From Tulasnella sp. 424 (Eukaryota; Basidiomycota; Agaricomycetes; Cantharellales; Tulasnellaceae), in the NCBI GenBank assembly GCA_019633425.1, contig WSUB01000101.1, positions 89,926 to 153,925 on the forward strand: 64,000 bases of DNA, written 5' to 3'. Of this stretch, positions 45,084 to 56,906 are shown piece by piece. The notes under the pieces were generated by a model. That model was given only the letters and a program-made list of their open reading frames with translations, had not been told where the DNA came from and did no database searches. Position 1 is the stretch's first letter. Each line of letters begins with the position of its first letter. The position numbers and the translations under genes were made by a program.

Positions 45084-48000
45084 ATGGATTCGACAATCTC
45101 CCAACAGGTCACAGCGTCCCCCGACGCCTCCATCCAAGTCAAGATGTCTCAAACCTCAACCCTCCAGCAGATCGATTCCGGCTGGAAATACAAAGAACGC
45201 TCGCAGAATGTGTTCAATGTCCTCGATGAATTGAACGATGCCAGCCTCTCGGCTTGGAAACCTGTGACCCGATTCCCTTCAGAGATTCATGCCGAGCTTG
45301 TCGCAACAGACGTGATGCCCCATCCTTACAAGGCGGAGAGCGACACCGACTATCAATGTCAGTTTAGAGCCTCCTTTATTTTTCTTGGTCCGCATTTAAC
45401 AAGGCTCTTTTTAAGGGGTCGGAGAAACCGAATGGCTCTACGCGACAACCTTCAAGCCTGATGCAAGACTGGACAGCGGAGTCCACGACCTCCATTTCGA
45501 TGGTTTAGACACGTTATGCACCGTTTTCCTTAATGGTGAAAAAATCTTGGAAGCCAACAATATGCTTCTTCCGTACTTGGTGTGTTTCCAGAATGAGAGG
45601 GTCCTTAGCAGGATTCGCTGACTGGCTGGATGACAGGTCCGACTCCAACCTACTCAGCTCAAGGACGAGAACACGCTGCTATTGCACTTTCATTCGGCCA
45701 AAATCGAAGCTAAAAAGTTGGAGGAAGAGTATGGAAAGAGGAGAGCGGGCTCGTGTAACCTGGGAGATCCCAGTCGAGTTTACGTGAGAAAGGCTCAATA
45801 CCAGTAAGCCTTTTTGTCTGGAATCCCCTACTTGCCTCCGCTCAGGTCCATCATGATTATAGCTGGCGCTGGGACTGGGGTCCGTTTTTCCATTCGCTGC
45901 CCTTGTCATTTCCCCCAACTGACGACCGGGTTATCGTGGTCCAGGTCCTGAGGTCATGACCGTTGGACCATGGAGACCGATTTACCTCAGGACCTACTCT
46001 GCAGCCATCGAGAGCTTGACGGTGCAGGCCAAAGTAGATCAAAATCTCAACATGTCTCTCAACGCTTCTGCTCGTCTTTGCGAAACTTCCGTTGGTGCGC
46101 GAAGTGCCTCGTTCGTGTTAATCGATTCGGAAGGGAAGGTCGTCAAGTCCAGCTCGCTAGAGCTTCTGGAGACGGAGCCACCGACCTACGAAACCCACCT
46201 CTCCTGGGATTTTGCCAAGGACGAGACCGAACTTTGGTGGCCTGTAAACTATGGCCATCAAACCCTTTATACTCTTCGTTCCCGTATACATGCAAAGGTG
46301 AGCCCTCTACAGTAATTTACGAGGGCACCCCTCTAAGTCATCGTGTGGCTAGGATGGCACTATACTTGACGAAAAGTCCAAGCGCGTCGGTTTCCGTCGG
46401 GTGCAACTGATACAAGAGCCCCTTGTAGATGCACCAGGGACGACATTCTTATTTGAAGTTAACAATCAAAGAATATTCCTTGGCGGTGAGGCAGCAACCA
46501 TACGATCGGTGCATCCTCGTCATTCACAACGCAAAAATAGGTTCCAACTGGGTTCCCTGCAATTACATTCTCACGAATGCCACTCCTGATACATACAAAA
46601 GGCATCTTCAAGCTGTTAAAGATGGGAATCAAAACTGCGTCCGGGTGTGGTCAGGGGGCATTTATGAGCCCGATATCTTCTATGACACATGTGACGGTGC
46701 GTTCCGGGACGATTATCTTTACGGATATAGCGCAGGACCTCCTAAACTACTAACTACTGTGCGTTGTATTAGAACTTGGGCTCCTCGTGTGGCAAGACTT
46801 CTGCGGATTTGCATGCGGAGTCTACCCAGCGCACGAGTCGTTTGTTAAGCTAGTGTTAACCGAGGCTGAGGCAAACGTAGCAAAGCTTGCTCATCATCCC
46901 TGTATCATCGTTTGGTGCGGTAACAATGAAGACTACCAGCAAATCAATCAGTGGAAAGGTCTGTAACGGTACCACCAGGTACCCTCGTTCACCTGGAGAT
47001 GTTGATTGACACTCCGTCCACAGAGAAGAGAGAGCTTCCGGCTCGGCTGTTCTATGAAGATGTCTTTCCTGACATTGTGAAACGGCTTATGCCCGGAGTG
47101 CCCTACTGGCCGGGCTCTCCTTACGGAGGCAAAGAATGGTATGAAACGGAGGATCTGACTGTCGGTGACGTGCATGAGTGGCATGTCTGGTGTAACGTCG
47201 CTCCCGGCGAATACTACCAAAATTACGACATTCTTGCTGGGCGTTTCGTTAGGTAATGTGCTGTTGTTCTCATATGGCTGATTTGCGATACTGAAGTTAC
47301 CTCAATTGCGAAGCGAATTCGGTCTCCCTTCGTTCCCATGCAAACCTACTGTCGACTTCTGGTTCGAGCAGCGACCGAATCAGGGCAATCAGCGCTATCC
47401 TCAGTCGCAAGTCGTAGCGCACTATTGTCGCTCAGGATCTTACGAACGCCGTTTTTCGATCTTGATGAATGAGAACTTCAGGATTTCTAGCGACTTGGAA
47501 GTGTGAGTCCGCTGCGACCCTTGCGTTTATCTAATGAACATTCCTGATGACGGGCATCTGGTTCTTTAGGCATGCTTTCTTGACTCAGGTTATGCAAGCT
47601 GAAGGCCTCGGATGGGCTTATCGGTCATGGAGACGGAATTGGAAGGGTCGCGGTAGGGAACATGTAAGTCGTTCGGCTAGTGGAAGCCCTGCTTTTGGCT
47701 GAGCTTTCAACGGATTATAGACCGCTGGAGCCTTGGTTTGGCAGACGAACGATGCTTGGCCAGCAACGTCATGGTCACTGATTGATTTCTTTGTGAGAAC
47801 ATGCTTCTTCTGCCCTGAGATCGAAGGGAACAGGCTCTTACTTCACTCAAGCTCTTTAAAAAACCATCCTACTACGTCACGTCCAGAGAATTAAGCGTGC
47901 TCAGTATTGGGCTAGCCCGCAAGGTCAGTCGTTTTGAAGTTGGAGCTGGATGCAGTGGTAATGCTGAGAGAATCGCAGATCAAGAAGAATCGCGAGAATG

Positions 48001-48688
48001 ATCGCCCTCGGCAATTGTGAGTTCTGGCAAGCCATTCTAAATACATCAATATGGCTCGTCCTGACACACTTCCGCCTACAGCTATGAGTTCGGTGCATTT
48101 AGGAACGTTTCCGCCACCCTCGAAGTCTGGGCCTCCAATTTCACAGTCTCTCCTGTTCAAGCCACAGCCGAAATCAGCTACTACGATCTCAAAACGGAAC
48201 AAGTCTACCGGACTGCGACACATCATATTACAATTCCTCCGAACCAATCCGTGGAAATCTACGAAGGGACTGTGGAGCCGCCCCCGCCTACTGTGGCTCG
48301 GCTCGCGGAGAGACAGGTGGAACTCGAGCGTACCCACACTGTCGTGATCCATGCACGCCTACTGGATCCTTCGGGAAAGGTTTTGGCTCGTTTTACCAAC
48401 TGGCCCGAGCCCTACAAATTCATCGACTTTCCCGCCCCGCAAATCAAACTGAGACTTCAATCTGACGGAACCACGCTCAAGGTGGAAGCGAAGAACCCTG
48501 CGAAATGCGTATTTTTCAGCGTACCGGGAGAGCAGACAGGAGATGAAATCAAATGGTCGGACAATGCGGTCGACCTGTTTCCTGGCGATGTGCAAACTAT
48601 AACGGTGGAAGGCTTGAACGGACGGGAGGTTGCAGTCAGCCGGTTAGGTGCAGAGAGACCTATCGCTATGCCAGTTGAGCAGGAATAA
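45084..48688 (+). CDS. Beta-mannosidase, glycoside hydrolase family 2
   Basis: It removes non-reducing beta-linked mannose from manno-oligosaccharides or N-glycan cores. About 14 exons run from 45084 to 48688, roughly 900 residues, the full family length. The sugar-binding domain shows LQQIDSGWKYKERSQ, WVGETEWLYATTFKP and the substrate-site WRWDWGP. Then comes the TIM barrel: SNWVPCNYILTNATPDTYKR, VWSGGIYEPDIFYDTCDELG, LLVWQDF, HHPCIIVWCGNNEDYQQINQ (acid/base Glu in NNE), VPYWPGSPYGG, and SEFGLPSFP with the nucleophile Glu. WQTNDAWPATSWSLIDF and the C-terminal beta domains complete it. No convincing signal peptide is seen at MDSTISQQVTAS, so it is probably the intracellular (GH2, MndB-like) form. 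Usual DFQFACG reads DFCGFACG, one residue longer. Confidence 0.92.
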
Positions 48689-48929
48689 ATGTGAATAAAT
48701 TGGAAATTATGGTTTCGTATTGCGAGTTGGCCGATAGTCAAACATGTTTCGGGCCGATCGCGACCTGGGGACGGGTTGTGGACGAAACACGCAAATGGAT
48801 TAAACGACATCCTAGGGCGTGCAACAGACATGCATAGCTTCTCCAATAATAGCAGATATATAGGGAATGACAGGGACTATGGCAAAGATCAGAAATGGTT
48901 CCAGAAACACGGTATGCCTCAACTCACCA

Positions 48930-49532
48930 TCATCGCTGCGTTCGCTTGATGCTCGTGGAGATGGCAGTCATCTTGGCGGGCTGGTCGCGCAAGTAGAAGA
49001 GCTTGGCCCTACGTATCCTCCTGCCCTGGCGACCTCCTCCTCCTCCAGCTCTATGCACAACCTTGATGTCCTTGAGGGCTGGGGAGCACACCATGAACGT
49101 CATCTCCACTCCGGTCCGTTGAATGATGTTCCGCAAAGTGAACGAAGTATCCGGTCCTTTGTGTCGCACGCCTATTAGGACTCCGCTGAAGTTGGTGGGT
49201 GCGTGTTGCATGGTGACTGAGAGTACGGATCCAGGAAGGAGCCTGTCAGGGTGGGACCGGTTGAAGAGCGTGTCGAGAAGAGATTTGGCTTGAGGCGAGG
49301 GAAGAGTCTGGTTGATGTGGGCCATTAGACCTTTGCCCTTGAGGATTCTGTCCATCCGTGTAGGTGGCTGAATCACGATAGCCGACGGGGATATTGTTGC
49401 ATTTTGGACGAACGGGATTGTTTGCGGCAATGTCGCAGAGGACGTGCTGGACGACGCGGTGGCTAATGTTCGGCCAATGGATGGAAGACATGTCGGTCTA
49501 CGAAGAGCTTTGGTTAAAAGAGCAGTCGCCAT
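48930..49532 (-). CDS. Mitochondrial ribosomal protein bL19m
   Basis: A protein of the large subunit of the mitochondrial ribosome, near the intersubunit bridge in bacteria. It is one uninterrupted exon of 200 residues, unusual in this intron-dense window. The start MATALLTKALRRPTCLPSIG is a mitochondrial presequence. The L19 core reads LLPGSVLSVTMQHAPTNFSG, VLIGVRHKGPDTSFTLRNII, RTGVEMTFMVCSPALKDIKV and a basic Gly/Arg-rich loop, then RRAKLFYLRDQPAKMTAIS. The motif RAKLYYLRD is the family hallmark. The gene converges with beta-mannosidase and diverges from the Ivy1-like gene, with a poly-G run in the gap. Confidence 0.92.
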   Translation of the reverse strand: MATALLTKALRRPTCLPSIGRTLATASSSTSSATLPQTIPFVQNATISPSAIVIQPPTRMDRILKGKGLMAHINQTLPSPQAKSLLDTLFNRSHPDRLLPGSVLSVTMQHAPTNFSGVLIGVRHKGPDTSFTLRNIIQRTGVEMTFMVCSPALKDIKVVHRAGGGGGRQGRRIRRAKLFYLRDQPAKMTAISTSIKRTQR

Positions 49533-49617
49533 CTTGCGCCTAGGTTTTGGAAGGGGGGGGGGGATCGAAAAGTGCTGAAGGAGCAAGAGTCGAAATTCTG
49601 ACATTCCCAGGGGAAGG

Positions 49618-51577
49618 ATGAAGATTGCAATTCCAGCCAGGAACCCAGCGGCGGCATCTCCAGTTCTCCTCCCCTTCCACTCCCCATTCACAACGATGTT
49701 ACCTGCAGGATTCATGCGAGTACGGAAAGAATCTTCAGCATCGGTCGCAACCCGGACCACACAAGCGACTACTTCCAAACCGAATAGAGCGAAATCTCCC
49801 ACCTTCTCAACAACCACTGCAGCTTCCGACATGCCGCTCACACCAGGCGTTGTCATCACCCGAGGGGACTTGCGTGCCAGCATCAAAGCCTACGACGAGG
49901 TTAGTGCACTTCTTAGACCGTCTTGCCTTTGCATGGGATGCGGATGACGGACCCACCTTGATGACAGCTTGTCGGTGCACTAGCCTCGTACCGCACTGCC
50001 TTGACGACGGTCTCAAACGCTTCTGCCAAGGTTGCTCGTGCTCTGGAGAGCTGCGCACGCCTCAAAGGTCTTTCCGACGACGCTGCCTGTGGTTTGCAAG
50101 CTGCTGGTGGGCTCCACCATGTTATCGCCAATCACGAGCAAGTTCTGGTGAGCCATCCACGCACGCATGGCTATCTCCTCCCCAAATCACAATCCCATAT
50201 GCACCCCCTCTCGGGCCATTTCATTGCACATCGGGCGGCCGCACCTCACTGACACTTTCCCGATATGGTCTGCAGGGCCGGTCATTGCAAGTGAACTGCG
50301 AACAACCATTACGCCAGCACCTCGACACCTACAAGGGTGCGGTGTCGGAAAGGTCCGCCGCATACGAACGAACCCTGATGGAAAAGAGTCGCGTCATTCG
50401 TCAGACCGAGAAAGAAAATATGAACCTCGGGCGAAAAAAGCACAGGGGTAAGGCTATTACTCTTCGTGTCCATCAGACCACCTGACCACTTCATAAATGC
50501 TGGTTAGACCTGAACTCTTTCCGCAAAACGTTGGCCATCCTTCAAGCCCAAGTGGATGACCTCGACCGCCTTAAAGCCGATTATTACGAGTCTGTCCTCG
50601 CTCACGAAGAGCAAGTTTGGGACTTTGTACTTGGCAAAGTATCCTACTCTGTCCGTGCTATCTTGGATGTATATGACAGGGTGACGACAAAAGCGTAGGT
50701 CATTTAGCACCTCGGTTGCCGCTGGGCCATGGCTCACCCTATTCCCGTGGCCTACAGATCCGATTCCAACCTAGAATCCATGCTCCTCTCCGTACCTGAC
50801 CCATTCGATACCTATGGTCCACAAAAATCGGAAGAACAAATATTCTCCATTTTACCGCCGCTTGCGCTCGCTATGAACCTGACATCATCACCTGCCCCCT
50901 CTTCAATCCCCCTTCATCCCCATTCTCAATCAACTGCGCCACTCTCCGCACCACCAGTAACGAACGGCAGCTCGATTGACAACCTTCTCACCCCTTCTGC
51001 ATCTCCAGCATCCTCCGCCTCTCCGCCATCCCCCCCATTCATAGGCCAATCTCCGACCACAATGCCGAGCTGGATGCACCCTTTTCAATCGTCTTCCGCG
51101 GCTGCAACGTTGGTGTCAGGATCCGCCGAATGGGCTGACGCTCCATCGACCTCCAATCCTCCCTCATCCCTCGCTGGCCCATCTTCATCCGCTTCACCTC
51201 CTCGAAGACTCACGTACCCCTTCAGCAATACTGCCCAAAGGGCTTCACCGCCCCCGAAAATGGGTAGTCGAGCTGAATCCAAGTTGAGGACAGTCTTGTC
51301 AACCGCATCCGAGGATGAAGCATCTACCTCAGAACGAAGTAGTCGGGATGCTGAGGCGGATGGCGAAGCTGACGATTCCGATGACACTGGAACGGAAGTA
51401 AACTTTAAAGCAACACCATCCAGAGCTCCCTCGAATATTCCGCGAAGATCGACACCAGAGAGCAGGAGGCAAGACAATGCGAGCGAGGACACAGCCATTT
51501 GGAGACGATCCAAAACTCCCGTAAAAGAAGATAATCCACCTGGCAATTCCAGCTCATTGTCTTCGATTGCATCATAA
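49618..51577 (+). CDS. Ivy1-like phospholipid-binding (BAR-type) protein
   Basis: Yeast Ivy1 binds phosphoinositides and Ypt7 on vacuole membranes through an inverse-BAR-like fold. Five exons join in frame and end at 51577. The helical domain carries MPLTPGVVITRGDLRASIKA, then SNASAKVARALESCARLKGL, GLQAAGGLHHVIANHEQVL, CEQPLRQHLDTYKGAVSERS, AAYERTLMEKSRVIRQTEKE, NLNSFRKTLAIL-type helices and VWDFVLGKVSYSVRAILDVY. A 250-residue Ser/Pro-rich disordered tail follows. These blocks match fungal Ivy1-like proteins in order. The start is unsure: in-frame Met codons at 49618, 49697 and 49829 are all possible; the last lies right at the conserved part. The window coordinates use the outermost Met. Confidence 0.75.
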
Positions 51578-52013
51578 TTCTATTCTTCCCTCTTCGTCCC
51601 TTGATTTTTAGTCCGAAGCCCGAATGAGCGCTCCTCGCGCACTACTTAGCCTGCCGTTTAACGAGCCTAACATTTGTGGGGCTAAGTCTTTCGGCAACCC
51701 ATGGATATCATACGTTGTCCCATCTGTTCACAGCATTTATGCCTTGTTTAATGGATGCATTTCAAACCAGTTCTGTCGGTCTCCCTGTTGTGTTCTAGAC
51801 TTCTCGCCCAAATATCAAAGCCAGTTCATTAAGCAATGAGACAGCTCTCTGATTCCTTGACGCCTTCCTTCGCATATCGCTCATGTGGGGCAAACATGAC
51901 TTTGTCCATCTTGGGCTATGAAACCAATGCTCTAAAGACTTAGGCAGTGCAGCTCCATACGTTAAGCAGTGGGTAGTGTATAATAACTGAGAGTTATTCA
52001 TCAAAGAAGACTG
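51578..52013. other. Convergent 3' spacer
   Basis: 436 bp between the Ivy1-like gene and the saccharopine-dehydrogenase-like gene, which converge. An open frame at 51624-51839 has no motif. Nothing else is supported. Confidence 0.5.
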
Positions 52014-53625
52014 TCATCGGTTCTTCCGGGATTCAAATTCATCCTCGTGCACCTGCTCCTCGTCGAACTCAAACCGCCCGCTTCCCTCTAGTCTGTCGAC
52101 CAACTCTTGTCCTAGTGCGGATGCAGGCGTCAGAACACCGCCTTTCTTAGCCAATGCGGTCAGTCGCTCATGGTTTGCAGGAAGGAGGGCTAAGGCTACC
52201 TCCCCAACCATTACTGGGTTAGGAAGTAGATGATTAGTTAACAAAATCTAATAACGTAAAGGAGAGTAGAGGACCAACCTGAGGTTAAAAAGTAGCCTGG
52301 TTCGCCCTTTCCACGAATGACTGTCTTGACGGCCCGGGGCTTATCCTCATCACTGCTGGTCACATTCGTCAATCTCAGCCAGCCCTTTTCAAATTTCCTG
52401 GAAGTAAAAATCGAATGAGATTTGAAGCCCCCCTTTCTCTGAGACCTTCGCAGCTGACCTTTCGTCCGGTCCGCTGCCGGGTTTGTACAGAAGGAACTGC
52501 CGCACAAACCACCTGAAGGTTGCAGATAAGGCCATAAGCCCGAAGAACAAGCCGATGGCAACGTTTCCGAGGACCGCAACCAAGTAATTCCCGCACTCAA
52601 GGAACTCCTCGTATTCGAACCTTGGTCCGTATGGAGTTTCAGCTGTTGTCGCTGTAGAGTCTTGAGCATCGAGTTGGTAAAGACCCCATGTCCTCCGGAC
52701 AACGGCGCCATTGACAGGAGACATTGGATAGAAGAACCCCAGAATGCCGGTGTACGGCAGATGATAAACGAACTTGGGTGATGGAACCGACCCAATCACT
52801 GTTGTTACAAGTTTACGGTTAGAAACGCTGGAAATCGAATAGTCTCGGAGTAGAGCTGTCTGTGAACGTACTAGGAGAAAGCAGCCATGGGTTTGTCAAC
52901 CTTTTGCGAACCCACTCCGGGACTCCGCCGCTGAAGATATCCAGCATCGTGGCAGCAGTGCCGCCTGATAGGTTTTGTCCTCGTATGACAAATGCCGTAG
53001 TGGATTTACGAACCGGAACCTCAGCTCCACAAATCCTCCGAAGAGCTGAGACCCCATAAAATGCCGAGAGGTCGCTGGGCACACTATCGAAGCCAGATGC
53101 TGGGATAAGGATCGAGCCGGTTTTTGTAGCAAGGAAGTCGTATCTAAGAAGCAGCGAGTATCATATGATGTCAGAGCTCCGGGATGCGCCGAGGATACTT
53201 ACTGCTCGATTAAATGGTGAATAAAGTGAGGTTCGCCTACAGGGGAGCTTCAGAAGGCACCCGATTCGCTTTGCAGGCTAGGACGCACCAGTGATGTCGA
53301 TGTAATGGATGCCGAGCTCTGCACAGACCTTGGCCACCACTTTGCCATAGTGCCAGAAGGGGCCTACAGACGTGATGACCACCCGGTACCCTGTGAAGAG
53401 GGTTCGCACTTGCTCCTCGTTCTGGATATCCAGCTCATGAATTGGAACCTCCCCTATCCCAACTTCGGCAGCCACCTGACGAAGCTTTTTGGCGTTTCTT
53501 CCAGCTAACCCTAGCGTAAAAGCTCCATCGGACTGGGCTCTCGTTGGATGAGAACTCAGGTATTTCAAAATTAAACGACCTGTGAAACCAGTCGCGCCGA
53601 GAAGGAGAATATCTCTTTTCTCCAT
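52014..53625 (-). CDS. Saccharopine-dehydrogenase-like oxidoreductase (SCCPDH type)
   Basis: An NAD(P)-binding protein of the SCCPDH family, found on lipid droplets and membranes; the substrate is unknown and it is not a lysine-pathway enzyme. The first exon starts MEKRDILLLGATGFTGRLIL with a Rossmann GxTGFTG motif, then LGLAGRNAKKLRQVAAEVGI, VVITSVGPFWHYGKVVAKVC and LGIHYIDITGE. Later exons give ASGFDSVPSDLSAFYGV, GQNLSGGTAATMLDIFSGG, a membrane-like stretch (LVAVLGNVAIGLFFGLMAL) and the C-terminal FEFDEEQVHEDEFESRKNR after GEPGYFLTSVMVGEVALAL. Length is about 430 residues in seven or so exons, as in the family. All family blocks are in order, with no break seen. Confidence 0.88.
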
Positions 53626-53917
53626 TTCCAGGTATTCTATCGAGTTTTTGGAGGGTCCTCGAGTATCTACCAGCAGAGAGCGGAAGGTGGTGGATAACGT
53701 TCAACAGTCCGCACGCAACGACGAAAACGTCATCAGGGGCAGTATCACGTGACTTAGCAATCAACAACATGACTTTTTTTTCGTTCGTGTGCATACAATA
53801 AGTACAGAAGACAAGATGCAACGAGGGAGGCTTGGTAATAAGCAAGAACGATAGACTTGGCATACGAACAGTAGATTGTTGAATGGTATATTGGACGTCT
53901 GAAAGAGAGAACCGCCT

Positions 53918-56327
53918 CTAAACTGCTGCAGGAGTGACCTGTTGTTGAATCGAATCAAGGCCCCCGTTTCCCTGAGGACCTGGAGCTGACGCGACGCTTG
54001 GTGGACGAGAGAGAGGCTTGGGTCCGTACTCGTAGGTGGGTTTACCAGCAAAGATCGCCTTGGGGTGATAGACCGGGTCAATGGTCTTGCGCAGTTTGAC
54101 AGACCAATGGAAGTGAGGCTCAAAGTAGATGATCCTTGGCCGCCCTGTTATACCGTAATCAGTGAGTCTCCCAGAAAAAACGGTATAAGTCTCGCGCCCC
54201 ACGTACCTCGATTAAAACTAGAGTTCGGAACCATCCAATGGTCAGTAACGTGGTCCGTCATCGTCAAGGCGAAGTACCCACCCAATCTCTTTACCGCGTT
54301 GCCCAAGCTGGTCCAAGAAGAGCCTCCATACAGGAAGGAACTCGATAACCCACCAAGGGGAGAACGGTCTCAAGGGATCCTTGACCTGGACTCGAGCGTC
54401 GGCCATCATCTCGTCCGCAAGCAGATCTCCGTCTTCACCGCCAAATTTTTGCACCAAATTATTCAACGCCACCGCTGCTTGTATAGGGATCCCCTGCTGG
54501 TGAACTTGATTACGAACCCATTCCGGGTCGTGGACGTCCTTCTCCAACCAATCGACAAAAGCGTCGAAGTCCTCGACTCGGGAACGGAACGCGTCGACCA
54601 GTGTGAATTCCTGGAACGCGTTGTCAACAAATTCAATGCCAACGTCGGCAGCTTCAATCTCTTGGATCATCCACTGAAGGGCTAGCACGAATGAGAAACA
54701 TCAGTATATGCGAGGTACCTTGGAATCCACACCTACAGAAGTTGGATAGTTTGGGTTTCATCATGACACCAATATCATCTTTCCCGTCGTAGCCCCCAAC
54801 GTCTGGGGAGATCAAGCGATGTGTATAACGTCAGATCCGACCCTTTATTTAATCAAAGGCCGAATATCTCTACGCACCACTGTGGCTTCCGATGAACCAA
54901 ACTTCCTTTTCTGTTCTTTCTTTGTCGTCGTAATCGTTTCCGGCCAAGAAGTTGCCCAAGGCTCTTCCATGCTTTTCAAGGTCATCCTGCGCCTTCCACT
55001 CCATAGCCTCGTTTCTCAACCCTAGAGATTGCTTCACCTTTCGGAGCATCCTGCAGAATCCGCTGTGCTCTCCTTTCGGATCGAGGTAAGTTTCAGCGTA
55101 AGAAACCCCAGTCAGGTCGTCTGGGGAAGCAGAAAGCGGGTTATAGGAGAACTTGGCGCGACGTTCGTCTAGAGCGAGAGCTTGACGGAAATGTTTTGTT
55201 TTTCCTCGATTAAGCGAGAAAGGTAAAGTCCTTCCCGAGATCCCTTAAAGTTCGAAAGATAAGGAAGGATCGGTCTCTGAGTATTCGGCTGTGAGCTTAC
55301 CAACGGAAGTCACTGTATCCCTTCAGGTTCAGAGTTAGCCTTGAGCACGTTGCTACCCTAGGAGTCGTTGCTCACCATAGCCCCTATGAAACAAATATGA
55401 GTGCTTGTTAGAACGGCTTAGCCAAAAGATCTTACCATGAACTCTACGTTGGCTTCTCGGGAGTATCTCCTCTTGAGAGTACTGCATTGCATAAGGCTCT
55501 TCGCGGTCCCCTCGTTATACTTGATGTAGGCAAATGGGACAAGCTCTTCATTCCCTTTGCACAGCAAACCGACCTGTACTCAACTTCAGCATTGAGTAAT
55601 TGATCCTTTGGATTCAAGTAAAACTACCGACCTTGTCAAGCATCCCCGCGAGTGAGCGAGCGACGTAAGCCCCGCGGCTAAATCCAAATAGGCAGATCTT
55701 GTCCCCTTCGACGTAGTTGTCCATGAGAAACCTGTAACCTCCGATGACCTATGCGGCACAACAGCTAAGAACCCGCTCTATGTGAGTAGGAGATGGACAT
55801 ACGTGATCTTGCAGCGACCTGTCCGAAATATAACCATGAGTATCAAGAGTGCCACTAGGGTACGATAGTTACGCACCAAGCAAACATTTTGTCAAATGCC
55901 TGCAGCGTTGGTCGTCGATTCAGCGAGTGATCACCCCGGGCAATGAAGTATCTACATTACCTGAGCCACGCGATTCGCGATCTCGGGTAGGATAACGAAA
56001 CCTCTCATAGGAGGAATGTATGTGCCTAACGTGATTATGAATACCAGAGATAACAGCGAGCACTGAGCGAGACGTACCGATCCCGGGCTGGTAATAGCAG
56101 ACCTGTTTATCTGTGTGCTTGTTCAAGCTCTCGAACAGAATGCCAACGTTGGTACCGTGGCCGGATTCCGGGCGGTTCGCTGTGCCGTCGAAACAAAGTA
56201 CAAGCGTCCTAGGGCCCGTATATCCCGGAGGTTTAGATGAGGAGTAGGATGGCGTTTGGGAACGTCTAGAGTAGCGAGATTCCCTGTAAGGGAGGGAGGC
56301 GCGATTGGGGATTTCACGTTGAGCCAT
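53918..56327 (-). CDS. DUF2235 alpha/beta-hydrolase
   Basis: The DUF2235 family has an alpha/beta-hydrolase fold with a Ser-Asp-His triad; fungal members are abundant and mostly unstudied. Many exons run from 56327 to about 53918. The start [20 protein letters not shown] is followed by [56 protein letters not shown], then [20 protein letters not shown]. The nucleophile elbow is [33 protein letters not shown] follows and uses an 8-nt exon (55383-55376). [20 protein letters not shown] holds the likely Asp, and [20 protein letters not shown] the next block. The C-terminus has [14 protein letters not shown] with a likely catalytic His. Splicing between 54300 and 54150 could not be settled. The enzyme looks intact; its substrate is unknown. 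Confidence 0.85.
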
Positions 56328-56906
56328 GACTGGGAGGACGGGGGGGGGGGGGGTGGGGGGAAGGGCGTTTGGTGGAGAGGATAGTGAGTGTTGAGAATTG
56401 ATAGGAAGGTGCCCATCATATACCCTTCGACCACGCTGGGGACAGACATAACCCCGCCATGATCATGTGCAAAGCAGGGCCGTCTGACTGCAAGCGCCCA
56501 TGCCGAGCGGACTTTTTGTTCGCCGGTTTCTGTAGAGAACTTTGTGAAGAAATTATGTTCAAAAGGCTTCGAAATGGGCGAGAAATTCCTTGCTAGGGTA
56601 GATTGGGTTGCGACCCGATCAATCGGCGAAGTCGCACCCAGTGTTGACCCCGGATACCCATATGTTCGAACATTGTCCAAGCAGGCCTTTGGTATGAAGT
56701 TCCACTCTCGGCACAGTCAAGGCAAAAAGGGGGGCATCTATCGAACCAAAGAGGGTCATGCGGAGTTGGGCGGTATCGCCTAGCCTGTCTGATCGATACC
56801 AGGGCCGGCGCCTGTTTGGCATCCCGAAAGAGTCACCTCAGCTCGTGTCACACACAGCCTCGCGCGCGTCGAACCTTCTACTCATCTTCAAAGACCGAAG
56901 ATAATA
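56328..56906. other. Divergent spacer with a 13-bp poly-G run
   Basis: Upstream region shared by the DUF2235 and cyclophilin-like genes. A run of 13 G at 56341-56353 lies just 13 bp from the DUF2235 start codon (poly-C on its coding strand). An open frame at 56544-56783 has no motif. Confidence 0.5.

Noticed and set aside
49625..50485. Plus-strand open frame of 286 codons over the Ivy1-like gene
   Set aside because: Runs through introns in another frame; the Ivy1 blocks lie in spliced exons of the other frames.
52238..52795. Minus-strand open frame of 185 codons
   Set aside because: Alternative frame over exons of the saccharopine-dehydrogenase-like gene, reading through its introns.
54065..54685. 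Plus-strand open frame of 206 codons
   Set aside because: Antisense to exons of the DUF2235 gene that carry its family blocks.
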